A DNA stretch of 64,000 nt from Domibacillus aminovorans (GTDB lineage: Bacteria; Bacillota; Bacilli; Bacillales; Domibacillaceae), in contig NZ_LQWY01000005.1 of NCBI RefSeq assembly GCF_001643235.1, forward strand, positions 1-64,000, read 5' to 3'. The notes under the pieces are model-generated. The model saw nothing but the letters and a program-made list of their open reading frames with translations, was not told where the DNA came from and searched no databases. The first letter of the stretch is position 1, and each line of letters starts with the position of its first letter. Below are positions 29,361 through 38,541 of the stretch, in pieces. Both the position numbers and the translations under genes were made by a program.

Positions 29361-29409
29361 GATTTTTTAGCGTGTTCGCACACAACGCCAACGAATCGTA
29401 CACAACGTT

Positions 29410-29449
29410 ACAAAAACAGGCAGCCTCCTCGTTGGAAGACTGCCTGTCA
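29410..29449 (-). terminator. terminator left from the RND gene remnant
   Basis: On the minus strand ACAGGCAGTCTTCC / GGAGGCTGCCTGT then TTTTTG. It lies just past the stop of the remnant at 29453. Confidence 0.85.
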
Positions 29450-29452
29450 CTT

Positions 29453-29560
29453 AAATTATGCTTTTCCCCCTTATCCATTTCGATAGCGTTTCATATACAA
29501 TGGGGGCAATAACGAGCGTTAGTAACGTCCAGCCGGTCAATCCACCGATGACCGTCACGC
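29453..29560 (-). pseudogene. C-terminal remnant of an RND-family efflux transporter
   Basis: On the minus strand the frame 29560-29453 reads VTVIGGLTGWTLLTLVIA then PIVYETLSKWIRGKSII and a stop. This is the last membrane helix and tail of AcrB/SwrC-type permeases (TVIGGL...LTL...P..Y). Upstream the frame is stopped by TGA within a few codons, and the next gene is ytqB. The other roughly 1000 codons are absent. The old terminator is still present. It is probably the scar of a deletion. Confidence 0.65.
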
Positions 29561-29603
29561 CTCATCTCATCCTTTTAAAATCAATTCACATACTTGTTCA
29601 CGC

Positions 29604-30176
29604 TCACCGCTTCTCGATCGCGATGATAAATGGCGGATTGTTTGCTTGATTGATAAATTCGTAGCGCATGACGTGAGCGTGCTTTTGATCCAGCGTCTCT
29701 GTGAATAACACGACTGCTTCGCGTTCAGCAGCGCCTTCTTCGTGTCCGTGGTAAATGACGAGCACAATGACACCACCGGTTTTCAACATCGTAAACAATT
29801 GCTGCACCGCTTCGATCGTTGTATCGGGTTTTGTTACGATCGATTTGTCACCTTTTGGCAAATAGCCAAGATTGAAAATAGCAGCAGATAATCGGCCGTG
29901 ATAGTCAGCCGGAATGAGCTTTGCTGCTTGCTCATGACCGGAATGATAAAGCGATACACGGTTTGAAACACTCGCCTGTTTCAAGCGTTCGCCTGTATTT
30001 TTAATTGCCTGTTCTTGCACATCGAATGAGAAAACGTGTCCAGATTCGCCAACAAGCTTCGCTAAAAAGAGTGTATCGTGGCCGTTGCCTGCTGTAGCAT
30101 CGACAGCGAAACCGCCGGCAGACACTGTTTTTTCAAGCAGAATTCGTGCGAATGGTAAAATGCCGTCGAGTGTCAT
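29604..30176 (-). CDS. ytqB: class I SAM-dependent methyltransferase YtqB
   Basis: A 190-residue Rossmann-fold methyltransferase. The SAM loop is VDATAGNGHDTLFLAKL (about 26-42), followed by VFSFDVQEQAI and the catalytic-region NLGYLPKGDK. In some Firmicutes relatives (MnmM) methylate the wobble-uridine modification of tRNA, so a tRNA role is plausible. It overlaps ytqA by four bases (ATGA). Confidence 0.88.
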   Translation of the reverse strand: MTLDGILPFARILLEKTVSAGGFAVDATAGNGHDTLFLAKLVGESGHVFSFDVQEQAIKNTGERLKQASVSNRVSLYHSGHEQAAKLIPADYHGRLSAAIFNLGYLPKGDKSIVTKPDTTIEAVQQLFTMLKTGGVIVLVIYHGHEEGAAEREAVVLFTETLDQKHAHVMRYEFINQANNPPFIIAIEKR

Positions 30177-31129
30177 GGTTGCAACACGGCCTTTTTGTAC
30201 AATTTCCCTTGCCAGCTGCTACGCCGGACGAGTTCAGCGTCAATAGCGTTCAACACTTTCCATTTGTTTACACTCCACATTGGGCCGACCATTAAGTTAA
30301 TGGGACCGTCGCCTGTAAGGCGGTGAATGACCATTTCTGGCGGCAATATTTCAAGCTGATCGCACACGAGATGGACGTAGTCGTCAAATGATAAAAAGTT
30401 GAGCAGTCCTTTTTCATACTGTTTCACAAGAGGTGTCCCTTTTAATAAATGTAGCAAATGAATTTTAATTCCCTGTACATCAAGATCAGCTATCGCTTGA
30501 GCCGTTTCCATCATCATTTTTGGCGTTTCGAGCGGGAGTCCATTTATAAGGTGGGAGCAGACACGGATATTATGTTTACGCAGTTTTTCAACACCTTCAA
30601 CATACGTTTGGAAGTCATGTGCACGGTTGATCAGTTGAGCTGTTTGTTCGTGAACCGTTTGCAGACCAAGCTCGACCCATAAATAAGTACGTTCATTTAG
30701 TTCGGCTAAATAGTCCACGACGTCATCTGGCAGGCAGTCTGGTCGTGTTGCAATCGATAATGCAACAACATCATCTTGCTTCAATACCCGTTCGTATTTC
30801 GCGCGAAGCACATGAACGGGTGCATGTGTGTTTGTGTATGCCTGAAAATAGGCCATATATTTGCCATCTTTCCATTTTTGATGCATTTTGGCTTTTATAT
30901 CATTAAACTGTTTTTCAAGTGGATCAACACGATCACCAGCGAAGTCACCGGAACCGGCTGCACTGCAAAATGTACAGCCGCCAAACGCCACAGTGCCATC
31001 ACGGTTCGGGCAGTCAAAGCCTCCGTCAAGTGCTACTTTAAACACTTTATGACCAAAATGCTCACGTAAATGATAATTCCACGTAAGGTATCGCTTATCA
31101 TCACTTGCGTAAGGAAATGGGTTTGTCAT
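30173..31129 (-). CDS. ytqA: radical SAM protein YtqA (TIGR01212 family)
   Basis: A 318-residue radical SAM enzyme. The cluster cysteines are in CPNRDGTVAFGGCTFC near residues 35-50 (spacing unlike the classic CX3CX2C, but usual for this Elp3-related family). IKIHLLHLLKGTPLV follows in the C-terminal half. The family (MnmL) is thought to act with MnmM/YtqB on tRNA. ATG 31129 is chosen because AAAGGAGG is seven bases away; the longer upstream frame has no ribosome site. Confidence 0.88.
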   Translation of the reverse strand: MTNPFPYASDDKRYLTWNYHLREHFGHKVFKVALDGGFDCPNRDGTVAFGGCTFCSAAGSGDFAGDRVDPLEKQFNDIKAKMHQKWKDGKYMAYFQAYTNTHAPVHVLRAKYERVLKQDDVVALSIATRPDCLPDDVVDYLAELNERTYLWVELGLQTVHEQTAQLINRAHDFQTYVEGVEKLRKHNIRVCSHLINGLPLETPKMMMETAQAIADLDVQGIKIHLLHLLKGTPLVKQYEKGLLNFLSFDDYVHLVCDQLEILPPEMVIHRLTGDGPINLMVGPMWSVNKWKVLNAIDAELVRRSSWQGKLYKKAVLQP

Positions 31130-31220
31130 GATCATTCCTCCTTTCATGCTCCATCCAAGGTAAAATTTTAACATGAACGTGGTCCCGGGTAAAATGCGCT
31201 TGCATATTAACCGAAATTTT

Positions 31221-31248
31221 TTTACAATGAGTGTTAAAGGTTTATAAT
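31221..31248 (+). promoter_or_regulatory. sigma-A promoter of leuS
   Basis: TTTACA, 16 bases, TATAAT. Transcription would begin near 31255, which sets the length of the T-box leader. Confidence 0.6.
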
Positions 31249-31249
31249 G

Positions 31250-31366
31250 AAGAGAGCCGGCGGATGGATGGTGCAGTCCGGTATACTCAACGCGTACAAT
31301 CACAATTGGGTGGTACCACAGGAAGAGACAATTCTCTCCTGTCCCATATTTTGGGGCGGGGGTTTT
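31250..31366 (+). ncRNA. short T-box leader of leuS
   Basis: AGAGAGCCGG...GGTGCAGTCCGGT (31251-31282) resembles the apical part of T-box stem I. GGGTGGTACCAC (31308-31319) is the T-box bulge. Terminator CTCCTGTCCC / GGGGCGGGGG plus T6 spans 31337-31368. A CTC codon at 31286-31288 could be the leucine specifier. Only about 50 bases lie between the stem I apex and the T-box, so stems II and III and the 5' base of stem I seem absent. Confidence 0.75.
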
Positions 31367-31407
31367 TTCATTTGTAGATTACATAAGATGGAAGGCAGGT
31401 TCAACGA

Positions 31408-33819
31408 ATGAATTTCGATCATAAGCAAATTGAACAGAAATGGCAGCAATACTGGGAGCAAAATAAAACATTTAAAACGAACGAAGAACCGGAAAAACCG
31501 AAATTTTACGCGCTTGATATGTTTCCATATCCATCTGGCGCAGGACTTCATGTCGGCCATCCAGAAGGCTACACAGCAACGGATATTTTAAGCCGTTTCA
31601 AACGTATGCAGGGCTACAACGTCCTTCATCCGATGGGCTGGGATGCATTCGGACTTCCTGCAGAACAGTACGCGCTTGATACGGGAAATGATCCCGCTGA
31701 ATTTACGGAACAGAACATTAACAATTTCCGTCGTCAAATTAAATCACTTGGTTTCTCTTATGACTGGGACCGCGAAATTAACACGACAGATCCGAATTAT
31801 TATAAATGGACGCAATGGATTTTCTTACAATTGTATAAAAAAGATCTCGCGTACGTTGATGAAGTGCCGGTTAACTGGTGCCCGGCGTTAGGTACAGTAC
31901 TTGCGAATGAGGAAGTTATTGATGGAAAATCAGAACGGGGCGGTCATCCCGTCGAGCGCCGTCCGATGCGTCAATGGATGCTGAAAATCACGAAATATGC
32001 GGATCGTTTACTTGAAGATTTAGACGAACTTGATTGGCCGGAAAGCATTAAAGAAATGCAACGAAACTGGATTGGCCGCTCTGAAGGTGCTGAAGTAACG
32101 TTTGCGATTGATGGGTACAATGAGACGTTCAAGGTCTTCACGACGCGTCCGGACACATTGTTTGGCGCAACGTATGCGGTACTCGCGCCTGAACATCCAT
32201 TTGTCGATAAAATAACGACAGCAGAGCAAAAATCAAAGGTTGAAGCGTATGTGAATCAAGTGAAATCGAAAAGTGATCTTGAGCGTACGGACCTTTCGAA
32301 AGACAAAACGGGTGTGTTCACAGGGGCGTATGCAGTCAATCCAGTCAACGGCGAAAAAATGCCGATCTGGATTGCCGATTATGTATTGATCACATACGGA
32401 ACAGGTGCGATTATGGCCGTTCCTGCACATGATGAACGAGACTATGAATTTGCGCAGAAATTTGAACTGCCGATTACAGAAGTTGTTGCTGGCGGAAATG
32501 TTGAAGAAGCAGCTTATACAGGCGACGGTAAGCATGTGAATTCTGGCTTTTTGAACGGATTAAATAAAGAAGACGGTATTCAAGCGATGATTGAATGGCT
32601 TGAAAAAGAAGGAGTCGGCACGAAAAAAGTGACATATCGTCTGCGCGACTGGCTGTTCAGCCGCCAGCGCTACTGGGGTGAGCCGATTCCAATTATTCAC
32701 TGGGAAGATGGTACATCAACAGCCGTTCCAGAATCTGAACTGCCGCTCGTCTTGCCGAAAACGACGGAAATTCGTCCATCCGGTACAGGTGAATCACCAC
32801 TTGCAATCATTGAAAACTGGGTGAATGTTGTCGATCCCGCCACCGGTAAAAAAGGACGCCGCGAGACAAATACAATGCCGCAATGGGCAGGAAGTTGCTG
32901 GTATTATCTTCGTTTTATCGATCCGGATAATACGGAAGCACTTGCTGATCCGGAAAAATTAAAACGATGGCTGCCAGTTGATATTTACATCGGCGGCGCA
33001 GAGCATGCCGTTCTTCATCTTCTGTATGCGCGTTTCTGGCATAAAGTGTTGTACGATCTCGGTGTGGTTCATACGAAAGAGCCTTTCCAAAAATTGTTTA
33101 ACCAAGGAATGATTCTCGGTGAAAATAATGAAAAAATGAGTAAATCAAAAGGAAACGTTGTGAATCCGGATCAAATCGTTGAAAGTCATGGTGCAGATAC
33201 ACTGCGTCTATATGAAATGTTCATGGGGCCGTTAGACGCTTCTGTTGCGTGGAGTACAACCGGTATTGACGGCGCACGCCGATTCCTTGATCGAATTTGG
33301 CGCTTGTTCGTAACGGATGATGGATCGTTGACTAAAAAAGTGACAGAAAGCGGTACAGAGCTTGAAAAAGTGTATCATCAAACTGTGAAAAAAGTAACAG
33401 ATGACTATGCCGGTCTTCATTTTAATACGGCGATTTCACAAATGATGGTGTTTGTGAATGAAGCGAATAAGGCGGAAACGATTCCAGCTGATTTTGCGTC
33501 TGGCTTTGTGAAATTATTGGCGCCGCTCGCACCACATCTTGCAGAAGAATTGTGGGAAAAGCTTGGTCATAATGAAACGGTAACATATGAAGCTTGGCCA
33601 ACATTTGATGAATCGAAGTTAATTGATGATGAAGTGGAGATTGTGATCCAGTTAAATGGAAAATTACGGACGAAATTAATGGTTTCAAAAGATGCAACGA
33701 AGGAACAGATGGAAGAGATCGCACTGGCGGATGAAAAGTTCAAGGAAGATCTTGCTGGTAAGACGATACGTAAAGTGATTGCCGTTCCAGGAAAACTTGT
33801 GAACGTGGTTGCTAATTAA
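31408..33819 (+). CDS. leuS: leucyl-tRNA synthetase
   Basis: LeuS charges tRNA-Leu. The 803-residue class I synthetase shows the HIGH-type motif in [16 protein letters not shown], the CP1 editing domain ([28 protein letters not shown]), the KMSKS loop [16 protein letters not shown] and a C-terminal anticodon-binding region. The length is typical of bacteria. It lies behind a T-box leader. Confidence 0.97.
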   Translation: MNFDHKQIEQKWQQYWEQNKTFKTNEEPEKPKFYALDMFPYPSGAGLHVGHPEGYTATDILSRFKRMQGYNVLHPMGWDAFGLPAEQYALDTGNDPAEFTEQNINNFRRQIKSLGFSYDWDREINTTDPNYYKWTQWIFLQLYKKDLAYVDEVPVNWCPALGTVLANEEVIDGKSERGGHPVERRPMRQWMLKITKYADRLLEDLDELDWPESIKEMQRNWIGRSEGAEVTFAIDGYNETFKVFTTRPDTLFGATYAVLAPEHPFVDKITTAEQKSKVEAYVNQVKSKSDLERTDLSKDKTGVFTGAYAVNPVNGEKMPIWIADYVLITYGTGAIMAVPAHDERDYEFAQKFELPITEVVAGGNVEEAAYTGDGKHVNSGFLNGLNKEDGIQAMIEWLEKEGVGTKKVTYRLRDWLFSRQRYWGEPIPIIHWEDGTSTAVPESELPLVLPKTTEIRPSGTGESPLAIIENWVNVVDPATGKKGRRETNTMPQWAGSCWYYLRFIDPDNTEALADPEKLKRWLPVDIYIGGAEHAVLHLLYARFWHKVLYDLGVVHTKEPFQKLFNQGMILGENNEKMSKSKGNVVNPDQIVESHGADTLRLYEMFMGPLDASVAWSTTGIDGARRFLDRIWRLFVTDDGSLTKKVTESGTELEKVYHQTVKKVTDDYAGLHFNTAISQMMVFVNEANKAETIPADFASGFVKLLAPLAPHLAEELWEKLGHNETVTYEAWPTFDESKLIDDEVEIVIQLNGKLRTKLMVSKDATKEQMEEIALADEKFKEDLAGKTIRKVIAVPGKLVNVVAN

Positions 33820-33828
33820 TTTGAAGGG

Positions 33829-34143
33829 ATGATGAAAGTGATTCCAACGATTACAGCAGAAGAAGTAAGACAAAAGGTTGAAAGCGGGCAAAAGATTGAA
33901 CTGATCGATGTACGTGAAGAAGAAGAAGTAGCAGAAGGTATGATTCCACAAGCTGAACATATTGTTATGGGCACAATCCCTGAAAATCTAGACCGTCTCG
34001 ATAAAGAAACAGAATATATTATCATCTGCCGCTCCGGTAAACGTAGCGAAAATGTATCGCGCTATTTGATCGAAAATGGTTATAAAGCAACAAATATGAC
34101 AGGCGGAATGCTTGACTATACAGGTGAAATAGTACCGAAATAA
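33829..34143 (+). CDS. rhodanese-like sulfurtransferase domain protein
   Basis: A single rhodanese domain of about 104 residues. DVREEEEVAEGMIPQAEHI is the CH2A motif and IIICRSGKRSENV carries the active cysteine (about residue 66), which takes up sulfane sulfur. The start is uncertain: ATG 33829, ATG 33832 and GTG 33838 are in frame after GAAGGG, and GTG has the best spacing. It follows leuS by nine bases and is probably co-transcribed. Confidence 0.9.
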   Translation: MMKVIPTITAEEVRQKVESGQKIELIDVREEEEVAEGMIPQAEHIVMGTIPENLDRLDKETEYIIICRSGKRSENVSRYLIENGYKATNMTGGMLDYTGEIVPK

Positions 34144-34148
34144 AAAAG

Positions 34149-34187
34149 AAAAAAGAGACTGTGCGATTTTTCGTACAGTCTCTTTTT
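34149..34187. terminator. bidirectional terminator after the rhodanese gene and ytfP
   Basis: AAAAAGAGACTGT / ACAGTCTCTTTTT with T runs in both directions; convergent genes end on either side. Confidence 0.95.
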
Positions 34188-34195
34188 AGATTTCG

Positions 34196-35464
34196 TTACG
34201 ATAAAAGAGATTTACTTATGCCAGCTGCATTTGTGCCAGCAATATGACCGGTAATCAGTGCGGAAGTAATGTTGTAGCCCCCCGTGTAGCCGTGAATGTC
34301 GATAATTTCCCCACAGAAAAAGAGGCCGAGTTTCTTTTTTGATGCCATTGTTTTTGGTCCGATTTCTTTTACAGATACGCCGCCGCCGGTGACAAATGCT
34401 TTTTCAAGCGGCAGCGTGCCATTGACGGCAATTCTAAATGATTTCATCAATGAAGCGAGTTCACGAATCGCGCTGTCTGCCACTTGATTGCCGGGTGTAT
34501 CTAAATCAATGTTTGCACGTTCAAGCAAAAAGTGTAAATAGCGTTCCGGAAGCAGGCCTTTCAAGCTATTTTTTATGGATTTTTTTGGCTCTTCTTTTAA
34601 GCATTTGCGAATTCGGACGCCTACTTCATGTTCATTGCCATCTGGCCATGCGTCAATGGACATGTAGATAGGAGATCCATTTTTCTTTAATTCTTTCACG
34701 ACGAATTGGCTGCATCTAAGCGCTGCAGGCCCCGATAATCCGAAATGGGTAAAGAGCATATCCATCCGGTGCGTCACGAGTGTTTTGCCCTTTTTATTTA
34801 GCACGGATAAGCTGACGTCACGAAGCGCCAGTCCTTGCATCGAACGGTTGACGATAAATGGTTCTTTTGACGTAATCGGTACTTCTGTCGGGAAAAGTTC
34901 CGTTACCGTATGTCCGGCGCGTTCTGCCCACGGATAGCCGTCGCCCGTTGATCCGGTTTGCGGAACCGCTTTGCCTCCGGTTGCGAGTACAATAGCCCCG
35001 GCGCGAATTTCTTCGCCAGATTTGAGCCGGACACCGATTATTCGGTCGTCACTCATCAATAATTTTTTCACAGGTGATTCAAGCCGCAAATCTACACGAA
35101 GACGTTTTAGTTCATCAAGCAGTGCTTCAACGACATCCTGCGCCCGATCGGACACGGGAAACATGCGGCCATGATCTTCTTCTTTTAATTTTACACCGAG
35201 ATTTTCGAAAAAGCGGATAATGTCTTCGTTGCTGAAGACGGAAAAGGCACTGTACAAAAATCGTCCATTGCCCGGTATATGGCGAATGATTTCTTCCACT
35301 GGCAGCCGGTTCGTTACATTACATCGGCCGCCGCCAGAAATTTGCAGTTTGTTGCCTGGTTTTTTCCCTTTATCAATTAACAGTGTGCGTGCACCCGCGC
35401 GTCCAGCTGCAATAGCCGCCATCAGTCCAGCGGGCCCGCCGCCTACAACGATTACGTCGTACAT
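34196..35464 (-). CDS. ytfP: FAD-dependent oxidoreductase YtfP (HI0933/BaiN family)
   Basis: A 422-residue flavoprotein. The N-terminal FAD loop is [18 protein letters not shown], followed by the family signature [15 protein letters not shown] second nucleotide motif lies at [19 protein letters not shown], and the C-terminal FAD contact at [17 protein letters not shown]. The substrate is unknown for this family. It is divergent from the ytgP-type flippase gene. Confidence 0.9.
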   Translation of the reverse strand: MYDVIVVGGGPAGLMAAIAAGRAGARTLLIDKGKKPGNKLQISGGGRCNVTNRLPVEEIIRHIPGNGRFLYSAFSVFSNEDIIRFFENLGVKLKEEDHGRMFPVSDRAQDVVEALLDELKRLRVDLRLESPVKKLLMSDDRIIGVRLKSGEEIRAGAIVLATGGKAVPQTGSTGDGYPWAERAGHTVTELFPTEVPITSKEPFIVNRSMQGLALRDVSLSVLNKKGKTLVTHRMDMLFTHFGLSGPAALRCSQFVVKELKKNGSPIYMSIDAWPDGNEHEVGVRIRKCLKEEPKKSIKNSLKGLLPERYLHFLLERANIDLDTPGNQVADSAIRELASLMKSFRIAVNGTLPLEKAFVTGGGVSVKEIGPKTMASKKKLGLFFCGEIIDIHGYTGGYNITSALITGHIAGTNAAGISKSLLS

Positions 35465-35584
35465 AACGTCATCTCCTAATTCAAACTTTGTTCATTATAG
35501 CAGACGTGAAAAAAATTGTCAGAAACAAATGAAAGAGTTACACTATTAATTGGTGCTCTATTTATAAGAATGAGGGATTAAACG

Positions 35585-37210
35585 ATGTCATCCAATTTAA
35601 TACGCGGAACGTTCATTTTAACGATCGGAACGTTCATCTCAAAGTTTCTTGGTCTTTTTTATGTCATTCCATTTTATAAAATTATAGGTGGAGAAGAAGC
35701 GGCTGCTTTGTATAGCTACGGCTACGTGCCATATACCATTTTTATTAGCATCGCAACTGCAGGTGTACCACTTGCCGTATCCAAGTACATAGCGAAATAT
35801 AATGCGATTGAAGAATATGCGGTCGGGCGAAAGCTCTTTAAGTCAGGTCTTTTATTGATGACATTGACGGGTTTTTCCGCTTTTCTTATTATGTATATAT
35901 TTTCGCCATTTTTTGCAGAATTGTCTATTCCAGACAGTGAGCAAGTCTATACGGTTGAACAAGTGACGACCGTCATTCGCGCTGTGAGTTTTGCGCTCAT
36001 CATCGTCCCGTTTATGAGTTTAATGCGTGGCTTTTTCCAAGGGCATCAATCAATGGGACCATCCGCTGTATCAACGGTTGTGGAGCAAATTGCCCGCATA
36101 GCCTTTTTGCTTACTGGTGCATACATTGTGATTCATTTAATGGGTGGCTCCGTTGTCACAGCGATAAGTGTAGCAACATTCGCTGCCTTTATTGGAGCGA
36201 TTTTCGGTCTTCTTGTTTTATTCTGGTATTTTTTCAAGCGGAAAAAGCAATTGGATGAACTGGTGAAAAAAGACAAAGGGCAGACAGATGTGTCCTTGTT
36301 CGGTATGTATTCAGAAATTGTGCTGTATGCGATTCCATTTATTTTTGTCGGCATTGCCATTCCGCTTTATCAGCTCATTGATCAAGTAACCTTTTCACGG
36401 GCCATGTCAGAAATTGGCCTAGCGGATCAGGCGGTCGTCGCGGCATTTGGTGTGTTGAACTTCAGTACACAAAAACTAGTCATTATTCCGGTTTCACTAG
36501 CGACTGCTTTTGCGATGACACTTGTGCCAATGGTAACGAGTTCATTTGTACAAGGTGATCAGTCTATTGTGAAACGGCAGCTTGATCAAACATTTGAAGT
36601 ATTGCTGTTCTTAACGATACCGGCAGCGATCGGGATTGCGCTGCTGGCAGAGCCGCTTTATACGGTATTTTACGCTCATAGCGAGCTTGGAACGGACGTA
36701 CTGCGTGTCTATGCACCGGTGGCCATTTTATTTGCGCTCTTCTCGGTTACAGCAGCCATTATGCAGGGAATCAATGAGCAGCGATTTACCATTTTAAGTT
36801 TGCTGACAGGTATTTTAGTGAAACTGTCGCTTAATATTCCGCTTATAAAAATGTTTGAAACAGAAGGAGCGGTCTATGCAACAGCACTCGGGTTTGTGTC
36901 ATCGATTACGATTAACTTATTTGTTATTCGTTACTTTGCTGGCTATTCACTCCGATCGATTGGAAAAAAAATCAGCTTGATTGTTTTGTTTAATGTGGTG
37001 ATGTCCATTGTCGTGTTCGGTCTATATAGCTTGCTGTCACTCGTTCTTTCTCCAGCTTCATTGTGGCCGTCTTTCTTGATTATTATCATTTGCGCAGCTA
37101 CGGGAGCGATTGTGTATTTTGCTTTAAGCAGCAAATCAGGGCTTTTAGACACTTTGTTTGGCTCACGCTTAGATGGAATTAAACGAAAACTTCGCTTGAA
37201 AAAAGCATAA
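35585..37210 (+). CDS. ytgP: lipid II flippase MurJ-type protein (YtgP)
   Basis: A 541-residue membrane protein of the MOP/MVF superfamily with about 14 hydrophobic helices across its length. The first helix, FILTIGTFISKFLGLFYVIP, and FFQGHQSMGPSAVSTVVEQI are typical of the SpoVB/YtgP branch. B. subtilis YtgP moves lipid II across the membrane. GAGGG precedes ATG 35585. SpoVB is a close paralogue, but placement beside ytfP and ytzG supports YtgP. Confidence 0.9.
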   Translation: MSSNLIRGTFILTIGTFISKFLGLFYVIPFYKIIGGEEAAALYSYGYVPYTIFISIATAGVPLAVSKYIAKYNAIEEYAVGRKLFKSGLLLMTLTGFSAFLIMYIFSPFFAELSIPDSEQVYTVEQVTTVIRAVSFALIIVPFMSLMRGFFQGHQSMGPSAVSTVVEQIARIAFLLTGAYIVIHLMGGSVVTAISVATFAAFIGAIFGLLVLFWYFFKRKKQLDELVKKDKGQTDVSLFGMYSEIVLYAIPFIFVGIAIPLYQLIDQVTFSRAMSEIGLADQAVVAAFGVLNFSTQKLVIIPVSLATAFAMTLVPMVTSSFVQGDQSIVKRQLDQTFEVLLFLTIPAAIGIALLAEPLYTVFYAHSELGTDVLRVYAPVAILFALFSVTAAIMQGINEQRFTILSLLTGILVKLSLNIPLIKMFETEGAVYATALGFVSSITINLFVIRYFAGYSLRSIGKKISLIVLFNVVMSIVVFGLYSLLSLVLSPASLWPSFLIIIICAATGAIVYFALSSKSGLLDTLFGSRLDGIKRKLRLKKA

Positions 37211-37230
37211 TTTTAGAAAAGAGGAACGGT

Positions 37231-37941
37231 ATGCGTCTTGATAAAATGCTCGCGAATTCAGGGATAGGCACCCGGAAAGAAGTGAAAAAGCTGCTTAAAG
37301 ACGGCGGTGTGACAGTAAATGGATCGATGGTGAAAGAGGCAAAAACCCACGTGGACCCGGCTGTGGATGATGTCCGTCTTTTCGATGAACCGGTTGAGTA
37401 TCGTGAATTTATTTATTTAATGATGAACAAGCCAGATGGTGTTGTGTCGGCAACAGAAGATAAGCGCGATGAAACGGTCATTGACTTACTTGATGAATCT
37501 CACAAGCATTTCGATCCGCATCCGGTTGGACGACTTGATAAAGATACAGAAGGCATGCTTTTGCTAACGAATGATGGACAATTGTCTCATAGCTTGCTGT
37601 CACCGAAGCGACATGTGGGGAAAACGTATTTTGCTCAAATAAAAGGGAATGTAACGGCGGAAGATGTGCAAGCTTTTGCTAAAGGTGTGACATTGGAAGA
37701 TGGTTATTTAACGAAGCCAGCTGAACTCGTCATTTTATCAAACGGGGCTGAATCTGAAATCGAACTGACGATTACAGAAGGGAAGTTCCATCAAGTGAAA
37801 CGCATGTTTATAGCGGTTGATAAAGAAGTGTTGTACTTGAAGCGTTTATCGATGGGGCCGCTTGCACTCGATGAATCACTTGAACTCGGTGAATACAGGG
37901 AACTGACGGAAGACGAAGTAAACATCCTAAAAGAAAACTAA
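37231..37941 (+). CDS. ytzG: RsuA-family 16S rRNA pseudouridine synthase (YtzG)
   Basis: A 236-residue pseudouridine synthase with an N-terminal S4 RNA-binding domain (MRLDKMLANSGIGTRKEV) and the catalytic motif GRLDKDTEGMLLLTNDG, whose first Asp is the nucleophile. KFHQVKRMF marks the third motif. GAGGAACGG precedes the ATG. It is 20 bases after ytgP and is probably co-transcribed. Confidence 0.93.
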   Translation: MRLDKMLANSGIGTRKEVKKLLKDGGVTVNGSMVKEAKTHVDPAVDDVRLFDEPVEYREFIYLMMNKPDGVVSATEDKRDETVIDLLDESHKHFDPHPVGRLDKDTEGMLLLTNDGQLSHSLLSPKRHVGKTYFAQIKGNVTAEDVQAFAKGVTLEDGYLTKPAELVILSNGAESEIELTITEGKFHQVKRMFIAVDKEVLYLKRLSMGPLALDESLELGEYRELTEDEVNILKEN

Positions 37942-37980
37942 AAAAAACGGCTGCCCGCATCGCGGACAGCCGTTTTTTTA
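37940..37980 (+). terminator. terminator of ytgP-ytzG
   Basis: ACGGCTG-CCCGC / GCGGA-CAGCCGT flanked by A and T runs; it can also serve ytzE from the other side. Confidence 0.92.
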
Positions 37981-37991
37981 GTATGAAAGGG

Positions 37992-38213
37992 TTACGATGT
38001 CATTCTCACCTTTTTTTCTGTCGTTGTCCATTTTCCGCGTGTTGGACTAAAGACGAGCTCATTATAAGCCAGTACATTTAAATCGCGTTGAATGGTGCGC
38101 GGGGTGATGCCAAACTCATCTACAATATCCTGTGTTGTCACAGTACCATTTTCTTTAATATACATGTAGACGGATTTAATGCGATTTAGCATCCGATTTG
38201 TAGTCGGTTTCAA
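37992..38213 (-). CDS. ytzE: DeoR-type HTH regulator YtzE
   Basis: A 73-residue protein that is a single helix-turn-helix of the DeoR class: NGTVTTQDIVDEFGITPRTI spans the two helices, then QRDLNVLAYNEL. There is no effector domain, which fits B. subtilis YtzE. Start TTG 38213 is chosen because GAGGGAGTGG precedes it. The 328 bases from here to pepV contain no other gene and no promoter I can call firmly. Confidence 0.88.
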   Translation of the reverse strand: MKPTTNRMLNRIKSVYMYIKENGTVTTQDIVDEFGITPRTIQRDLNVLAYNELVFSPTRGKWTTTEKKVRMTS

Positions 38214-38541
38214 AAAACCACTCCCTCGTCTTTTTTCCCTAAGGCATAACAACAGACGGCAGCAAATGATCTTACCAATTATAATAAAGTGTCTCAGACA
38301 TCTCCTTTGCAAAATAGTATAAAGTGTCTGACAACTAAAGTGTACTGTATTTATTCTTATTTAGCTAGAAAAAAAGGTTGAATTTACACTTTGTTTACCC
38401 TTTTTTAATGATATTATGCCTTTAATCGGAAAATAACACTGATTGTAAATTTATATTCAGAAAATTTACAATTTAGTGAATAAATATGAAGTTGGTTTGT
38501 CAACACGTTCCGTTGTAAAATAAAAACAAGGAGGAATCGCT

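Noticed and set aside
29458-29649. Plus-strand 63-codon frame between ytpB and ytqB.
   Set aside because: It runs antisense to the RND remnant and the ytqB end and has no ribosome site.
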